Below, piece by piece: positions 13,001 to 22,831 of a DNA stretch of 64,000 nt (its first letter is position 1; each line of letters opens with the position of its first letter). The notes beneath the pieces are model-generated. The model did not search any database and was not told where the DNA came from. It saw only the letters and a program-made list of their open reading frames with translations. The position numbers and the translations under genes are program-made. The DNA comes from Wurfbainia villosa (Eukaryota > Streptophyta > Magnoliopsida > Zingiberales > Zingiberaceae): assembly GCA_025175895.1 (NCBI GenBank), contig CM045991.1, forward strand, positions 81,331,174 to 81,395,173, in the 5' to 3' direction.

Positions 13001-14033
13001 CTATGTCTACAAGAGGGTTAATGGGAACACAGTTGTCTTCCTTGTATTATATGTGGATGACATACTACTCATTGGAAATGACATCCCTTCGTTACAACCT
13101 GTGAAGACTTGGCTGGGGAAGTGTTTCTCAATGAAGGACTTAGGTGAAGCAGCCTGTATTATAGACATCAAGATCTATAGACATAGATCTAAGAGATTTC
13201 TTGGCCTAAGTCAGAGTACATATATTGACACGGTATTACTACGGTTTGCCATGCAGAATTCCAAGAAGGGACTTCTGTCGATGTCACATGGTGTGAGTCT
13301 TTTGAAGACTCAAAGTCCTTCTTCTAGAGAGGAGAGAGACCGCATGGATAAGATCCCTTATGCATCTGCTATAGGATATATCATGTATGTCATGCTATGT
13401 ACTCGTCCTGATGTCTCGTATGCTTTGAGCATGACGAGCAGATACCAGTTAGATCCAGGTGAGCGTCAATGGATAGCAGTCAAGATTATTCTTAAGTACT
13501 TAAGAAGGACTAAAGAATATTTCTTGATATTTGGAGGTGATGAGGAGCTAGCTGTAAAGGGTTATAGCGATGCCAGCTTCCAAACTGACCAAGATGATTA
13601 TAGATCGCAGTCAGGGTTCATGTTTTGCTTGAACGGTGGCGCTGTGAGCGAGAAGAGTTCGAAGTAGGACACAGTTGTTGATTCTACAATAGAGGCCGAG
13701 TATATTGTTGCATCAGAGGCAGCAAAGGAGGCAGTTTGGATCTGCAAGTTCATTACTAAGCTTGGGGTGGTTCCTAGCATAGCAGATCCTATAGAGCTCT
13801 ATTGTGACAACAATGGAGCGATTCCGCAAGCTAAGGAACCTCGCTCACACTAGCGGACCAAACACATACTATGGCGCTTCCATCTCATTCGAGAGATTAT
13901 CGAAAGAGGAGATGTGAAGATTTGCAGCGTACCCACAGAGGCTAACATCACAGATCCCTTGACTAAGGCTTTGGCACAGAAAAAGCATGATGGTCACACT
14001 ATGTCATTGGGTATTAGATACTACAGTGATTGA
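10074..14033 (+). pseudogene. Copia B gag-pol polyprotein (11 in-frame stops)
   Basis: One continuous frame of about 1,319 codons without frameshift. In order: gag (from MSSNTNTLSLRSVLEKDKLNG); a CCHC-like zinc knuckle at about 10819-10854 (FHCKEAGHWKRNC, first Cys replaced by Phe); protease (VFDTGCASHIC, about 10951); GAG-pre-integrase and integrase HHCC (WHCRLGHIN, CESC); integrase core with HSDVCGP and FTDDFNRYGY; reverse transcriptase with catalytic YVDD at 13050-13061; RNase H ending IRYYSD. Stops at 10332, 10452, 11913, 12033, 12153, 12507, 12660, 12786, 12933, 13665 and 13851 inactivate it. Most are explained by single C-to-T or G-to-A changes at Gln, Arg or Trp codons. Gag-pol order with integrase before reverse transcriptase identifies Ty1/Copia. 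Confidence 0.95.
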
Positions 14034-14043
14034 CACTAGTTCT

Positions 14044-14053
14044 AGTGGGAGAT
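14044..14053 (+). promoter_or_regulatory. PPT of Copia B
   Basis: AGTGGGAGAT immediately before the 3' LTR start TGTTAG; same motif as Copia A. Confidence 0.8.
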
Positions 14054-15851
14054 TGTTAGTAAAAGCCCTAGAGCCAATCATGTGATGATTGTTGTATGAA
14101 CTTGTTGTATCATATTCCTATATATATAAAGGCATGTCTTTATGGTTATTATACTTACTTGTATTGGTGCCAAATAACTAAGTATAATAGCGTCCTTGAG
14201 TAGAAGGTTCTTATCTATATCAATCGATTGGTTGAATCGATAATGAGATGATATAGAGAATACTACTCTTAATCATTCCTAGTCAAGTATTAACATTCAG
14301 GGACAATGTTAATGCGAAGAGACTAGCATGTAGGTCAACTCGATGACTTGTTCTCACAAGTCAAGGATATGAGATATCAAGTTGACACATGGGTATGCAT
14401 TAGAGAATGTATACTAAATGACCCGCCATGAGAAAGTATCATAGATTATTATATGATTGTCATATACTTTCTCATGTGACTATTAGTCCTTGGACCTGAA
14501 GTCACCATGGTTCCCTACATAAGGAGTTGCACACTTTGGCTTCGTCAAACGTCACCCGTAAATGGGTGGACTATAAAGGCGATTACTGGGTATGTAACAA
14601 ATTATGCGGAGGAGTGATGTAGATGGGATCTATCCCTCCTATATGATGGGAGTGACATCATGATTCTTGATAGAGTGAGACCGCTAAGTGCATGGTCATG
14701 CCCAAATGAGTTAATATGAGATATTGAGCTCATTTGATTAGAGTGAGTCTACTTGGAGTTCAAGATATAGATTGTACAGAGGATGTCATGGTCTATGCCT
14801 CAATTGGTCAATCTAAATGTCATGCATAGAGGGACATTGTCACATATTGTGAGAGTAACAATTAGTAGTCACAAAAGAGATGTTGGATCTCAACATTCTT
14901 GTAACTTGGGTAACAATGATGTGTTGCTAGATACCGGTTATTGCTTATGTTTCTAAATTGGTTTAGCAACATTGCCAACGTTACAAGAACCTATAGGGTC
15001 ACACACGAAGGGCAATTAGATGGAGATTAGGTTCATATGATGGACCAAGAGGATTAGGTTCATGTGATGAACTAAATTGGATTAAGAGTAATCAAAATTA
15101 GACTAATTGAGTTGGACTCAATTTGATTCAAGTGTGGAATGAGTCTAATTTAGATTGGATTCATTGAGCCAATTTAAACTAATGAATAGAGATTCATTAA
15201 ATTAAATTGACTTGAATCAAATGGTTGGATTTGATTAACCATGGGAGATAAGAGGTCAAGTTTGACTTGACTTGAGAGGGAAGATGAAGGGTCAAGTTTG
15301 ACTTGACCAAATGCCACGTCATGGTGACTTGGCATGGGGCCGGCCAATTATGATGTTCCACTTCATCATGGACACATCATGGTGTGCCACCTCATGAGGG
15401 AGACCAAGAGCCATGGCTCTTGGTATTACATGGTTTAAATCTCCTTAATGTGGCCGGCCAACTTATGCATGAGTTAGTGGTTAATTGAAGGGAATTGAAC
15501 TTCATCTTCTTCCTCCTCTCCTCTCTAGCTCTCTCCCTCATCCTCCTTGCCATGACCTCCAAGAGTGCTAGCACACTCAAGGTGGTTCTCTCCACCTATT
15601 GTCCGTGTGGATACATGTAGAGGAGTGTACACTTGACACTTTACGAGATCCGACAAACTGTTTGGACGAGCGGGATAAGCAAAGGGCATCGCTACAAGGG
15701 TAACGCTCTTTTCATGTAGATCTAAGGTAGATCTAGGTTTTCTAAACATGTACATGTACAATATTTTTGTTAATCTTCACACGGATCCGTAGCCGACTTT
15801 CGAGGTTTCCGCAACGCAACAAGCGGTTTTTGCGGCTCGGAAAGTCCAACA
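14054..15851 (+). repeat. 3' LTR of Copia B
   Basis: 1798 bp, TGTTAGTAAAAGCCC to AAAGTCCAACA. It is slightly shorter than the 5' LTR because of small deletions (for example near 14484 and 14611). Followed by TSD CGCGG. Confidence 0.93.
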
Positions 15852-15939
15852 CGCGGTTTGGTTTATTTTAACTTAAGTTATTGGAGTGGGTTAACAGGTT
15901 TTGTTTATAAACCAATAACCGTTAGGAGAATTTGTTCTC

Positions 15940-15947
15940 TATAAAAA
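15940..15947 (+). promoter_or_regulatory. TATA box of solo LTR S1
   Basis: TATAAAAA within the right-hand half of S1, followed by a CT-rich stretch (about 16,000-16,020) as in many plant LTR promoters. Confidence 0.5.
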
Positions 15948-16764
15948 CATGGCTTAAGGATTTTTTATGGATAACTTGTGTGTTGGAAAACCTAGCCACC
16001 CTCTCCCTCTCTTCTCCTTGCCGCCGCCCAAGCTCTCCACGCCGCCAGCCCTTGTGCCTCCGTCCACCTTGATGTCGGCATCCAAGCTTCTGCCGACGAT
16101 CCTCCAGCAACCCTCCGGTGACTTCCCTTGGTTCCGGTGACCATGGTGTAGCCGGCCATCCTCCTTTGAGCGGGCGCAACTCCTCCACCAAACTGTCCAG
16201 TTTTCTGGACAACTTCTTTCTTTCGTGTCGGAGCATCGTTTGGACAACGTTTTGAGATCTGACAGTGGCTACTTTACCATGGATTCGATCTCTGGTAATC
16301 CTCATAGGTGGAGGACAAAGGATTCATCAATCGATTGACGGATACCTCTCCGGAGAAGCGAGTTTTGGGGACTTGTTTTCAAATCCGAATTTTGATTCGG
16401 ATTGTGATCTTCTCTCGATCACATCATCTTCGACACGAGGCTAGTGACTCCTACGAAGACGAGGCTCATGACTATGTGAAGCCATCCCGACGATACTTGG
16501 CGTGGATACAGATAGAGGCGATTCTAGCGAGAGTCGCTCCAGTTGATGTCATTCCCGCTGCACGTGATACGTTAGGTATAACTAGAGTAATTTCATTTAT
16601 TGCAAAATTTGAAACTACGATTATGTCTACACATGTTGTACTATGCATGCGTGTGATGTGTGTATTGTAATAAATTAAATTTATTTCTTTTTAATTATTC
16701 CACTGTGCACATATTTACGAAACATGTTCGAACACACACTCGCCGCGGTGCCGAAAACCCAACA

Positions 16765-18101
16765 ATACAATCATCATGTGAGCATGAATTTTTCAATTTT
16801 TCTTCTAGATCCTTAATTTCATTTTGCATGCATTTGTTTTTCTTTTTAGACCTAAATAAGTCCTTAGTTAAGCTAGTAATCATGGAAATAACTTTCTTAG
16901 GAGGGAGATTCGTTACCTCACTTACCCAATCTCCTTCTTCCGATTCCGATGAGGATGCTCCCCCTACACTTGAGCTCTCCTCCTCACTTGTGCTTGCTTC
17001 TTCTCTTTCGAAGGAGTTGGCGTCAAAGTCATCTATCGCCATAAGTGCAAGGATTGTGAATGCTTCTTCTTCCCCTGATGAGGATGGATCATCCCATGTG
17101 GCCTTCAAGTTTTGCATCTTCCCCTTTGCTTTTTCCTTGGATTTCTTTTCTTCATTCTTCCTCTTGCTTCCCTTCTTCTTGTCTTCTTTCTTTCTCCTTT
17201 CTTCCTTGCTTTTGTTCAAGAGAGGACAATCATCTCTCATGTGTCCCTCTCCTTGGCAATTGTAGCATATGATTTTTCTTCTCGGCCTTCTCCTATCATG
17301 AGACATTAAATTTAAAATTCTTTAAAGCACATCTCACCTTCCTTACCATGTATGCTTCTTCATTGCTATTCATTGATGAGGATGATTCTTCATCCGATGA
17401 GGAAGGTGGAGTCTCCTTCTTCTTCTTTCCTTTGTCGGCCACTAGTGCTACTCCCCTTGACTTTGTGCTTGGTTCTTCAATTATGCCTTCAAGCCTAGTT
17501 TCATGCAATTCCATAGTGGAGAGAAATTCTTCTAGAGTACTTACCTCTAGATTCTTTGAAATATTGAGGAGTCCACCATGGAGCTCCATTTGGATGACCG
17601 GGGGAAGACATCTATGACTTTCATTATCATGTCTCAGTTGGAGAGCTTCTCACCTACACTTGAAAAATCATTTATTATCTCTTTAAATCTAGAATGTAGT
17701 GAGAGTACCTTTTCCCCCTTATCTAATTTGATATTGCTTAATTGATAGCGGAGGAGGTCCCTTCTTGCTAGCTTGGCTTCGAATGTGCCCTCATGAATCT
17801 ACACTAGCTTCTCCCACATTTCTTTGGCACTTGAGCAGTCGCCAATCCGGTTAATTTCTTGTTGAAAAAGCACATTAAATAGATGGTGCTTTGCTTTCGA
17901 ATTTGCAAGGTGCTCCTCCCTTTGCTTCTTAGTCCATCTTGACTTCTCCAATGGCTCCCGTTCTTCATCCCTTGGCAACTATAAACCAATTTCCATAATA
18001 AGCATGATGTCGAAATCAGTTTTGAAGAATACCACCATTTGTTTCTTCCACCACGAGAAGTTGCCTTCAAATTTGGGTGGATGAATGTTGAAGCCGGCCA
18101 T
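16765..18101 (-). pseudogene. G1 gag, N-terminal and central part
   Basis: The minus-strand frame starts at ATG 18101 (MAGFNIHPPKFEGNFSWW), 58 bases downstream of the 5' LTR edge. The UBN2-type gag region contains NVLFQQEINRIGDC, AKEMWEKL and DKGEKVLSLHSRFKEI, followed by a CCHC zinc knuckle CYNCQGEGHMRDDCP near 17230-17275, a Lys-rich tract, an acidic Ser/Glu-rich stretch and a coiled-coil. Gag forms the particle that packages element RNA. There are in-frame stops near 17980, 17800 and 17620, so it is inactive. The 5-bp TSD and solo LTR S1 interrupt it at 16764; the C-terminal part is at 5033-5356. Confidence 0.85.
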
Positions 18102-18144
18102 TTTGGTTGTTTTGTCGTGGCGGTGAGTCCGATGACAATCTCCT

Positions 18145-18157
18145 CGCTCTAATACCA
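18145..18157 (-). promoter_or_regulatory. PBS of G1
   Basis: The minus strand reads TGGTATTAGAGCG two bases after the 5' LTR, one mismatch from the tRNA-Met-type TGGTATCAGAGC. Confidence 0.85.
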
Positions 18158-18159
18158 CT

Positions 18160-19510
18160 TGTTGGAGGATCGTGGCCTAGCTAGAAGGGGGGTTGAATAG
18201 CCTTTCGTGTACAATGGACTTCGTTCACCTCTTAATCGTCTACAAATATTATTAGCGCAGCGAAAATATGATGCTAAATAAGACAATTAAGACAAAACAA
18301 GATGAGCAAAGAAAACAAACGCTAACAAGATTGTGTAACATGGTTCATGGCCCTTGCCGCTAATCCACGGACGATTCGTTCGGCAAATCACTCCCTCAAA
18401 TCCAATCACTAGTCTCTCCTTTAGCCCAAACAAGGTGGAGGTAAACCTTCTTACAAGAATCACTCTCTCTTACAATATAATTGAAATAAGAGCAAGGAAG
18501 AGGAGTGGAAAACGTTTAGGGCACATGGGAGTATGAATGGAAGTTGAGAATTAACCTCCCAATAGCCCCCAACCCTTCTTTTTATAGAGAAGAAGGGTTT
18601 CTTCCCGTTGGGCAGGCGGCAGTCAACTGATGGCTCCATCAGTCGACTGTTGGTCATTCTAATGACTTCTGACCCGACTGAATCGTGATCGTCACATCCA
18701 ACGGATCCTCCATCAGTCGACTGACAAGCCCATCAGTCAACTGATCTAGCCATCAGTCAAGTGATCCAAGCAATCAGTCTACATTAGAACCTTTTGCGCC
18801 CATGACCACCTTGATCAGTGGACTGTCATCCCTTGGCAGTCGACTGATGGTGCAGCAGTGGACTGCCAAACCCTAGCAGTCGGCTGTTGGGCCATAAACA
18901 AGACAGTTGAACACCGGTCGAGCACCAGTCGAGTGCCATCGACCCAGAGCAGTCGACTACTATCTATAGTAGTCGACTGGTATTGGGTAAAATCTCAAAC
19001 AAATTATTTGTTTGAGCATTCGACTTAACCAAACGTCGAGTAAAACCTCAAACCTAAGTTTGAGCATCCGACTCTTGACTTAACCATTTGGCCAAGTTCA
19101 TCTATGAGCTACCGTTATAATCGCTCAATCTCTCATCTCTCTTGGAGTCTCTCACCGATGCTCTCTTCGTTCGTCCACATCCCTCAGATTCACCAAGCGC
19201 ATGACTTCACAATGCCATCCTTCACATCTCGCCCTGAAGTCTGCTTCCTTTGGCTTCACTCCAATGCTCCTCATCCGACGATCCCTCGGATGCACCAAGC
19301 ACACGGCTTTCGCAATGCCATCCTTTACCGACTCAAGGACCCGAACCATAAGATGGTGAACCCACCAATGATAACATCAAGTTAACCATGTGTGATTTAC
19401 TAAGTCCTGCACAACTTAAACACACATATCAAATCAACATAATCAACCTAACTTAAACCCTTTGCCACACACATCAAAATCACATCATACATAGGTTGAT
19501 TGTCGTAACA
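18160..19510 (-). repeat. 5' LTR of G1
   Basis: 1351 bp, nearly colinear with 2614-3963. CAGTCGACTG-like palindromes recur at about 18640-18980. The plus strand runs from TGTTGGAGG to GTCGTAACA. Confidence 0.88.
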
Positions 19511-19539
19511 CTTTGAATTAGTTGATACAATCTTGGAAG

Positions 19540-20873
19540 CCCCATTGAAAGAAAGCAAAGCCTCTATCTAGGAACATGTCGTTTATAGCAGCTGAAGTCC
19601 AGGAATTTTCATAAGAAGTACTGGTTCCTGCTTGAAGAGGTCGGGCTTTTAAAATATCGAGAGTGTTCTGTAAGTAAGAAGTCTAGAAATGAAGGGTTGA
19701 TAGTTTTGCTCGGTCAGCTTGTGCCTTTATATAGGAGGCTTGCAGTTCTAATTCAAGTCTTTGATAGGCTTGTTGTAATGTCAATTCTCTGGTTTGACAT
19801 TTTTGTAATTGTTTTTTGAGATTATTAGTGTATTGCGCCCACTGGTTGTTTAAGTGAGTTATGCTTGTGATACCCTATGGAAATAGATGTCAGTATCGAG
19901 AAAAATAGGTAAAAGAAAGTGTATACTGACCTCATTAATACTGGATAGCAAGGAATTTGGCAGATCAAGTGTTGAGATGGAAGGGAGAGGGGTTTGTGGA
20001 GCTTGATGAGTAGGTAAGGGTTGGATGGAAAGTGTTAGCTGTCGGGGATGGAGTTAAATAGGATTTATACGGGAAGGTGGTGGGGTATGTTCAGTAGCCT
20101 GTAGTAATAATGATTATGAAAAAGAAATAAGTAAAAACTTACATAGGTCATAACAATGTATAGAGATATAGTCAGAAGCGATAGTTACCGAGTGTGCTAG
20201 TTAACTGCAGTGGATAGTTGGTCTTGATTAATGACAGTGTTGATCTGGTCAATAATTGATTCAAGTTGAATTGTTCTTTTGATAACAATAGAGTCATCAT
20301 CTGATACTCTTCCTTATCTCAGTATGAGCCTAGGGAAGGGCGAGGAGGAAGAGTGGTTAACTATGTAATGGAAAAAGGAAAGGGAGAGGGAAAGTGTACA
20401 AAGAAGTAATGTTTCTTCCATCCTTTGTGTGAGGAAGGGATGTCGGCAAGGAATTTAAAGTCTGACCGAGCTTGGAAGTAAAAAAATGCCTATTTCTAAT
20501 GATTTTATTTGGAAAAAAAAATGTGGAAAAGGAAGGTCGAAGGAGTAATTGATTAAAAGGAGGTGATAAGATAAAATCCTAGCATAAAACGGAAAGAGTT
20601 GGGGCTTAGCTGATTTAAAGGGATAGAAAAATATTCAAAAACTTCTAAAAGGAAAGGATGAATAGGAAAAAATAGTCCAGCTTCTATTTGCTCTGAGAAA
20701 AAAGCTTTGGTGCGGCCAGGAGGTAGATACGGATGCTCGGTGGAGTTAGCTGCAATCATATGAAATCCTACAAGAAGTTGTAGTTGAGAAGAAAGAGATC
20801 GATAGTGTTCTCCTATCATTTTGGAGTGGGTGGAGGCAAACCATGGACGGGGAATTGAGGAAAGAGACTGCAT
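19540..20873 (-). pseudogene. Antisense ORF A of Tat-type Gypsy element (plant gypsy-type transposon domain)
   Basis: Encoded opposite to pol. It starts at ATG 20873 (MQSLSSIPRPWFAS). The first 107 codons contain HPYLPPGRTKAFF, an AGLFFPIHPFLLEVF block and LSPNSFRFMLGF, the pattern of the plant 'putative gypsy type transposon' family (PF04195-like, recalled, not searched). After a stop, matching sequence continues near 20340-20490 (FLADIPSSHKGWKKHYFF), and a coiled-coil-like Gln/Leu/Glu-rich stretch lies at 19700-19850. Antisense ORFs between pol and the 3' LTR are known from Tat/Retand-type elements; their function is unknown. A TATA box sits 76 bp upstream. A divergent second copy is at 28341-32244. 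Confidence 0.7.
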
Positions 20874-20948
20874 TTTCTTGAAGGTATAGGGTGATGGTAA
20901 ATCTTGAAGAGTTTATTTTCGTTTTGAAGAGGAAGGGATTGCTTCTGT

Positions 20949-20957
20949 ATTTATAGG
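20949..20957 (-). promoter_or_regulatory. TATA box for antisense ORF A
   Basis: The minus strand reads CTATAAATA about 76 bp upstream of the ATG at 20873, a normal plant TATA-to-start distance. It suggests that the antisense ORF has, or had, its own promoter. Confidence 0.55.
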
Positions 20958-21259
20958 GGAGAAAAGGGTTGAAAAGGAGGGAAATAACAACTTTTCCCGC
21001 TCAATTTTGGAGAAGTGGGATTATGGAATCATAAGATATAAGTTTGTTAGGGTAAAAATGATGGGTAAGTGAAGAATTTAGTTTGTAGTGTGGTAAGATT
21101 GGGGTATATACGTTTCTATTAGGGAAGGAGTGGTATGGGTCATTTCTTATACGGTAAAGTATGTATCAGTTTTTGAGAATTTCATTATGGGCATATATAC
21201 ATATTATGAGATAAATTTGGAAAAGTGAAGGGTCATAATATAAGTTAGGATGGACATTT
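20958..21259. other. Gypsy noncoding segment between antisense ORF A and G2
   Basis: AT-rich sequence upstream of antisense ORF A. No gene seen. It ends with the left TSD copy CATTT (21255-21259). Confidence 0.45.
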
Positions 21260-22770
21260 TGTTGGTGCAATCGGCCCAGGTCATGATTAACCAGGACTCG
21301 AGTTTGACTCGAGTGATGTTTTGATGTTTCGACAAAAACATATGACAATGTAATTGTCATGGGAAAGTCCAAGTGGAACACTTGGCATTTGGTAAAGTCC
21401 AAGTCTTGAGTACTTGGCATGAAAAGTCCAAGTGGGACACTTGGCACATGAAAAGTCCAAGCATGGGTCTTGGCAAGGTAAAGTCCAAGTCTTGAGTACT
21501 TGGCAAATGGAGAGTCCAAGCATGGGTCTTGGCATGGAAAGTCCAAGCATGGTCTTGGCATGAAAAGTCCAACATGGGTTGGCAAGGGAAAGTCCAAGCT
21601 TGAGTTTGGCATTTGAGAAGTCCAAGGGTTTGATATTGGCAGCATAAAGTCTAAGCGGGAGTCTTGGCAGCATAAGACCAATGGTTGGCGGTGTAAAGTC
21701 CAATCGGAGTCTTGGCGGCGTAAGTCCAATGTGCCTTGGCGGTGTAGACACCGTTAGCATGACAATAGCCGAGGGAAGCACCTGGAGGCTGGCGCGATGG
21801 ATGAACAAGTCATGGATGACTTGGAGGGATCCGAGAGGCGTGAGGCTGATGGAGGTGGCTAGAAGGCTTAGGTCTAGGCTAAGGGTGGTCTAGCAAGTAT
21901 GGGGGCACCATACTTGGGTTAAAACCTCATTCTTGAGGTTGGCAGTCGACTGGCATTATGGCTGGTTCGACTGCCGTGAGTCGACTTGAGTTCGACTGCC
22001 AGCTTGAGGCTGAAAATGCTCTAGCGATCATTTGCTCATTGGTAGCGATCAACCGATGGTTCGCAATGATCGTCGATCGAGTGTCGAGCACGAAAGCTCC
22101 GTAGCCGATCGGGCCGACTACGGGCGCAAGGCCGATCGGCTAAGAGTCCCGTTGGAACTTGTCCAACGTGGATTGAGTCGTTGTCTCACGACAACAATGG
22201 CATCAGTCGACTGGGGACTTATGGCAGTCGACTGATAGGCGGAAATCCAGCCCGACGCGAGATAAAAGGGAGCTATTCATGGAGATTGCAGTTAAGTTCT
22301 TTGGGGGCTTTGGTGAGGCGATTTGAAGGCGATTTGCAGGTGCATTTCAGGGTCCTTCAAGCTCATCCAAGCAACCGACAAGCAAGCGCTCAAAACCCTA
22401 GTTTGTAAAGTGTTCTTTACATTTTCACTTGTATTTGCTTGTTTACTTTGTATTACTTGTTGTAATTCATTGTACGAGGTTTCTCCACCTCCGACTTGTT
22501 GTCGAGAAGGAACTTTATTGCTTAGTGGTGTTTGTGGCATCGCTAGGGTTCGTACGAACCCAATCCGTGGAGTAGGAACCGTTACGGTTCTGAACCACGT
22601 TATATCCTCGTGTTGTGCTTGCGTTCGTTATTGTATCTTTTCGTTATTGCTTTTATTATTTCTATTCCGCTGCGCATAACGAGATTTGTAGAGACGATCG
22701 CGAACGAATTCCATCGACGTACGAATTCAACGCTATTCACCCCCCCTCTAGCGGTGTCAAATCCCCAACA
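21260..22770 (+). repeat. 5' LTR of G2
   Basis: 1511 bp from TGTTGGTGCAATCGG to AAATCCCCAACA. It contains a 14-unit dyad array (21361-21745), CAGTCGACTG palindromes (about 21942, 22203, 22222) and a block (22020-22150) that differs strongly from the 3' LTR although both flanks are almost identical. Confidence 0.93.
21361..21745. repeat. 14-unit tandem array of about 28 bp dyads in G2 LTR
   Basis: About 14 imperfect units of roughly 20-32 bp, most of the form AAAGTCCAAG-N(5-9)-CTTGGCA. Each contains its own short inverted repeat (CCAAG/CTTGG), so a transcript could fold into a chain of small hairpins. The same array is in the 3' LTR (26504-26889) and, decayed and inverted, at about 45165-45377. 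Confidence 0.85.
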
Positions 22771-22772
22771 AG

Positions 22773-22785
22773 TGGTATCAGAGCT
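22773..22785 (+). promoter_or_regulatory. PBS of G2
   Basis: TGGTATCAGAGCT, two bases after the 5' LTR: a full match to the 12-base tRNA-Met-type PBS. Confidence 0.9.
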
Positions 22786-22831
22786 CGGTGGCTCTTCAAC
22801 GGATTAACAACCGGGAGCAAGATGCTAGAGG

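Larger units (their letters stand above)
6659..15851 (+). mobile_element. Copia B: full-length Ty1/Copia retrotransposon
   Basis: A 9193-bp element with a 5' LTR (6659-8474), PBS, long leader, single-frame gag-pol (10074-14033), PPT and 3' LTR (14054-15851). It is flanked by the perfect TSD CGCGG (6654-6658, 15852-15856), both copies lying within S1. It is structurally complete but coding-dead, with 11 in-frame stops. It is the innermost and therefore youngest insertion of this nest. Confidence 0.95.
5357..16764 (+). mobile_element. S1: solo LTR inserted in G1, itself split by Copia B
   Basis: Starts TGTTAGTTATATATG at 5357 and ends CCGAAAACCCAACA at 16764, with the 5-bp TSD ATACA on both sides (5352-5356 and 16765-16769). 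Without Copia B and one CGCGG copy it is about 2.2 kb, and it has no internal coding region, PBS or PPT, so it is best read as a solo LTR left by LTR-LTR recombination. A TATA box on the plus strand at 15940-15947 supports the orientation. The lineage was not identified; a Copia LTR is likely from its TGTTAG...AACA ends. Confidence 0.85.
2614..19510 (-). mobile_element. G1: gag-only (TR-GAG-like) LTR element, minus strand, interrupted
   Basis: Two about 1.35-kb LTRs (2614-3963 and 18160-19510) flank an internal region that is only about 2.8 kb once the nested solo LTR S1 (5357-16764) is removed. On the minus strand the order is 5' LTR, tRNA-Met-type PBS, gag, noncoding DNA, PPT, 3' LTR. No protease, integrase, reverse transcriptase or RNase H is visible, so it is non-autonomous. 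The left end reads TATTAGAGG where the right LTR reads TGTTGGAGG, two G-to-A changes. Flanking pentamers (aattg, ctttg) agree at only 3 of 5 bases, so the TSD is not confirmed. Confidence 0.82.

Noticed and set aside
16308..16670. 120-codon ORF in S1
   Set aside because: Within a solo LTR, without domains or homologous ORF elsewhere in the window.
2614..19515. A 5-bp TSD for G1
   Set aside because: Flanks read aattg and ctttg; only three of five match, so I do not claim it.
21361..21745. Possible CRISPR-like repeat-spacer array
   Set aside because: Units are contiguous and variable, without unique spacers, and lie in a plant LTR with a perfect copy in the partner LTR.
21166..21808. Long minus-strand ORFs over the G2 LTR array (also at 26386-26903)
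   Set aside because: They follow the repeat period of the dyad array, occur in several overlapping frames and start within the LTR. No known domain.
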